From Allohahella sp002354735 (GTDB lineage Bacteria > Pseudomonadota > Gammaproteobacteria > Pseudomonadales > Oleiphilaceae), in contig NZ_CP172312.1 in the NCBI RefSeq assembly GCF_047946665.1, positions 496,001 to 560,000 of the forward strand: DNA of 64,000 bases, read 5' to 3'. The notes below the pieces were generated by a model that saw nothing but the letters and a program-made list of their open reading frames with translations, ran no database searches and had not been told where the DNA came from. The translations under genes were made by a program, and so were the position numbers. Shown here piece after piece: positions 62,701 to 64,000 of this stretch. How positions within the stretch are numbered: the first letter of the stretch is position 1; each line of letters begins with the position of its first letter.

Positions 62701-63332
62701 GCATACAGAAGCTCGGCGCCATCAACCTGGCTGCTGTCGAGGAATATGAGACTCAGCAGCAGCGGGCGGAATACCTTCAGGCCCAGCAGGAAGATCTTGA
62801 AACCGCATTGACTACGCTGGAAGATGCCATCCGCAAGATTGATCGTGAAACCCGGCAGAAGTTCCGCGAAACCTACGACGCTATCAATGAAGGCCTGCAG
62901 CAGCTGTTCCCAAAGGTTTTTGGCGGAGGAGAGGCCTACCTAGAACTTACGGGTGATGACCTGCTGAATACCGGGATTGCTATCATGGCCAGACCACCCG
63001 GCAAGAAGAACAGCACCATCCATCTTCTGTCGGGCGGCGAGAAAGCATTGACTGCAATAGCACTCGTGTTTGCCATCTTCCGGCTCAATCCGGCACCGTT
63101 CTGCATGCTGGATGAGGTCGATGCCCCTCTGGATGATGCGAACGTGCTGAGGTACTCGAATATCGTCAAGGAAATGTCGGAACATGTTCAGTTCATCTAT
63201 ATATCCCATAACAAGATAGCAATGGAGCGTGCAGATCATCTGCTTGGCGTGACCATGCACGAGGCTGGTGTCTCGCGAATGGTGGCAGTAGATGTTGAAG
63301 CGGCTCTGGCGATGGTGGAAGAGGCTGGTTAA
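59748..63332 (+). CDS. smc: Chromosome segregation protein Smc
   Basis: An 1194-residue SMC ATPase that organises and separates chromosomes. Walker A GPNGCGKS is at residues 31-38, the ABC signature LSGGEKALTA near 1094-1103, and Walker B FCMLDEVDAPL near 1118-1128. Two long coiled-coil arms (about 170-510 and 680-1010) flank a hinge at about 515-680. It works with ScpA and ScpB encoded just upstream. The ATG at 59748 gives MRLKSIKLAGFKSFVDPT, the family N-terminus. Confidence 0.97.
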   Translation: MRLKSIKLAGFKSFVDPTTVRFPGNMSAIVGPNGCGKSNIIDAVRWVMGESSAKHLRGESMADVIFNGSTARKPVSQASIELIFDNCLGRVTGAFAQYDELAVRRMVTRDGVSAYYINGQKTRKRDLTDLFLGTGLGPRSYAIIEQGMISRLVESKPEDLRVFVEEAAGISKYKERRKDTESRIHRTRENLERLQDVRDELGKQLQSLQRQARNAARYLEYKASAKQAEARLAAIRWQQHQARAEQLSASVEAYNDKIKDRLLGRQASEAGLSARRERLSALHQAIDAGQAAFYGASGEVAECEQALNSRTRERSTLQRERETLESELAALGEETEREHAQLEQLLEEQEAIVEAIEVLAETVHEASAERQTHSQSLRSSQYKLTELQTKRRELQREAELKQSLQQQSERLLAQLDDQLEQARIALQQDNDDQGDERALVLRGQLAAAQARIEEVEQSLEDNEAQIAALRTQLEVVRREGQAQQQKQQAAETEIRMLEQLEKDALRRQSGSIRDWIEKAEKAGLTLTPLRQLVKADPAWEHCVEALLQQRLSGYQIDAHDALQSIEPALFANLPAGLVLTTARTASQILADRPASAFELQAPAGVLDWLQGAKPASGLNSALADAASLGAGEYFCTVDGVTIGRDWICADTVGAGAAAGSGKAASDSLHGALGRQRRLASLLLEVEAGQMGRDTAENAFKSLQSELDRLEGSQRELNQVLRETAQEESRLKTSQGALEESRKKAEAARERARQQIESIQEKQAREEAHRQTCKVAWSDALQSLDTVIPELEALQAEVATLQQAHDDAAGDVRQQEIRLQELRLAQEGLKGRIGGLQSSLAKSQQAQARGQAQLAQMTQTLEKALHSIPELEAALPGLLDVRNKQEQELAKLRATLNELESEIREENTRYGSLDEELQGLRSEQEKQRLELVSLQHGMQTQIDVLDRLEESLGTQLELLANDELETSDQAGLEQSLIGELRQTEERIQKLGAINLAAVEEYETQQQRAEYLQAQQEDLETALTTLEDAIRKIDRETRQKFRETYDAINEGLQQLFPKVFGGGEAYLELTGDDLLNTGIAIMARPPGKKNSTIHLLSGGEKALTAIALVFAIFRLNPAPFCMLDEVDAPLDDANVLRYSNIVKEMSEHVQFIYISHNKIAMERADHLLGVTMHEAGVSRMVAVDVEAALAMVEEAG

Positions 63333-63390
63333 GATGCAGGTCTCTTACCATCTACATTTTCAATGCAAGACAAGTATAGAAGGCAGCTGA

Positions 63391-64000
63391 ATGGACATAA
63401 GTCTCCGTGAATGGCTCATCATCATTGGTGTCCTCATCATCCTCGGTGTGATTATCGATGGTCTGAGGCGGATGCGCCTGGGCCGCAAGGATCAGCTCCA
63501 GATGAGTCGCCGTCTCGGCGGCGATCTCAGTGATGCCTCGCCGCTGGATGAAATTGAGAATCCCGAACTACCAACCCGGGGCTTCCGCGTGATCCGCCGT
63601 GGCGAAGACTCAGTGAAATATGCGGAAGCTGCTCGGGCTTTTGAAGAGGAGCAGGCGCGCGACCATCGTGAACGTGTGGAGCCCGGCTTTGATGAAGAGA
63701 CGGTCTACGAGACCCATGATAATCGGGATGTCGACCCGCTTGGCTATAGCGAGCAGACGGCACTCGATGAGCGGGTAGACGATGATGAGCAGTCCGGTCG
63801 CGCCTATGCCAGTGAAGACTTCGAGGAAGACGACTATGGCAGCGAGCACATCGAAGATGACGATGTCACTGCTGATGACCGCTACGATGAATCGGTGGCG
63901 GATACGCATGAGCCGCTGATGAGTGAAGCGGATGATGACTATGCCGTGCCGGTCAGGCGTGATGCCGAGCAGCCTATGCATGCCGAGGACGATGATGAAG
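63391..64000 (+). CDS. zipA: Cell division protein ZipA, N-terminal part
   Basis: The gene continues past the right edge; 203 codons are visible. A single N-terminal membrane helix (REWLIIIGVLIILGVIIDGLRR with a short periplasmic start) is followed by a basic patch (RRMRLGRKDQ) and then a long, very acidic, disordered linker rich in Asp and Glu, as in ZipA. The C-terminal FtsZ-binding domain lies outside the window. The position directly after smc, where ligA would follow, is the known smc-zipA-ligA arrangement. The ATG at 63391 is 58 bases after the smc stop. Confidence 0.9.
   Translation, partial: MDISLREWLIIIGVLIILGVIIDGLRRMRLGRKDQLQMSRRLGGDLSDASPLDEIENPELPTRGFRVIRRGEDSVKYAEAARAFEEEQARDHRERVEPGFDEETVYETHDNRDVDPLGYSEQTALDERVDDDEQSGRAYASEDFEEDDYGSEHIEDDDVTADDRYDESVADTHEPLMSEADDDYAVPVRRDAEQPMHAEDDDE

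Noticed and set aside
1..64000. CRISPR arrays, tRNA or rRNA genes, insertion sequences, prophage
   Set aside because: No regularly spaced repeats, cloverleaf-like sequences, transposase, integrase or phage genes were noticed on either strand. The window reads as uninterrupted core genome.

Overview
The window is core chromosome of a gammaproteobacterium, most likely in or near Pseudomonadales (Pseudomonas/Marinobacter-type). The basis is gene content and order, not a marker gene. It has a split class II ribonucleotide reductase (nrdJa/nrdJb), fadBA plus a membrane protein plus topA, lexA beside a DUF6586 gene, a MoxR-DUF58-DUF4381-VWA-VWA/TPR-BatD operon beside a 1623-residue NAD-glutamate dehydrogenase, gltA divergent from sdhCDAB-sucAB-lpd-sucCD, and a GntR regulator followed by smc and zipA. 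Base composition looks even and moderately GC-rich. I see no rRNA, tRNA, insertion sequence, integrase, phage gene or CRISPR array.

Layout. 1-2.0 kb (minus strand): HAD hydrolase (cut by the edge), HDOD protein, short-chain dehydrogenase. 2.1-6.9 kb (plus): unusual ABC1-family kinase, DUF3135 protein, and htpG behind a near-consensus heat-shock promoter. 7.0-10.5 kb: secreted DUF1329 protein, two small conserved proteins, lexA with its own SOS box, DUF2788 membrane protein. 10.5-18.1 kb (minus): the six-gene MoxR/Bat-like membrane operon. 18.4-24.5 kb: NAD-GDH, DUF2835, GAPDH. 24.7-32.8 kb: secreted EF-hand protein, nrdJa-nrdJb behind a tandem NrdR-type operator, a sugar epimerase-like protein, cheV, a MOSC protein, a small membrane protein and a PilJ-N-like secreted protein. 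33.3-40.2 kb: fadBA behind a PsrA-like operator, a membrane coiled-coil protein, topA. 40.3-54.2 kb: a beta-hydroxyacid dehydrogenase and gltA (minus), then the complete succinate dehydrogenase, 2-oxoglutarate dehydrogenase and succinyl-CoA synthetase set (plus). 54.3-64 kb: trpS, scpA-scpB-rluB, a GGDEF protein, a GntR regulator, smc, and zipA (cut by the edge).

How it fits together. The central block encodes a contiguous TCA-cycle segment from citrate synthase and 2-oxoglutarate to fumarate. Acetyl-CoA can come from fadBA, and 2-oxoglutarate from NAD-GDH. A second theme is chromosome maintenance: smc, scpA, scpB, topA, lexA, nrdJ, zipA. Many start codons were moved inward from the longest reading frame on the evidence of ribosome binding sites and family N-termini.

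I did not find a clearly undescribed multi-gene system. The most useful non-obvious signals are regulatory: tandem NrdR boxes, a PsrA-like palindrome, a sigma-32 promoter, a three-hairpin sucA leader, and hairpins and palindromes in the gltA/sdhC and sdhA/sdhB gaps. A few proteins have unusual motif variants (ABC1 kinase, GntR/FCD, HAD).
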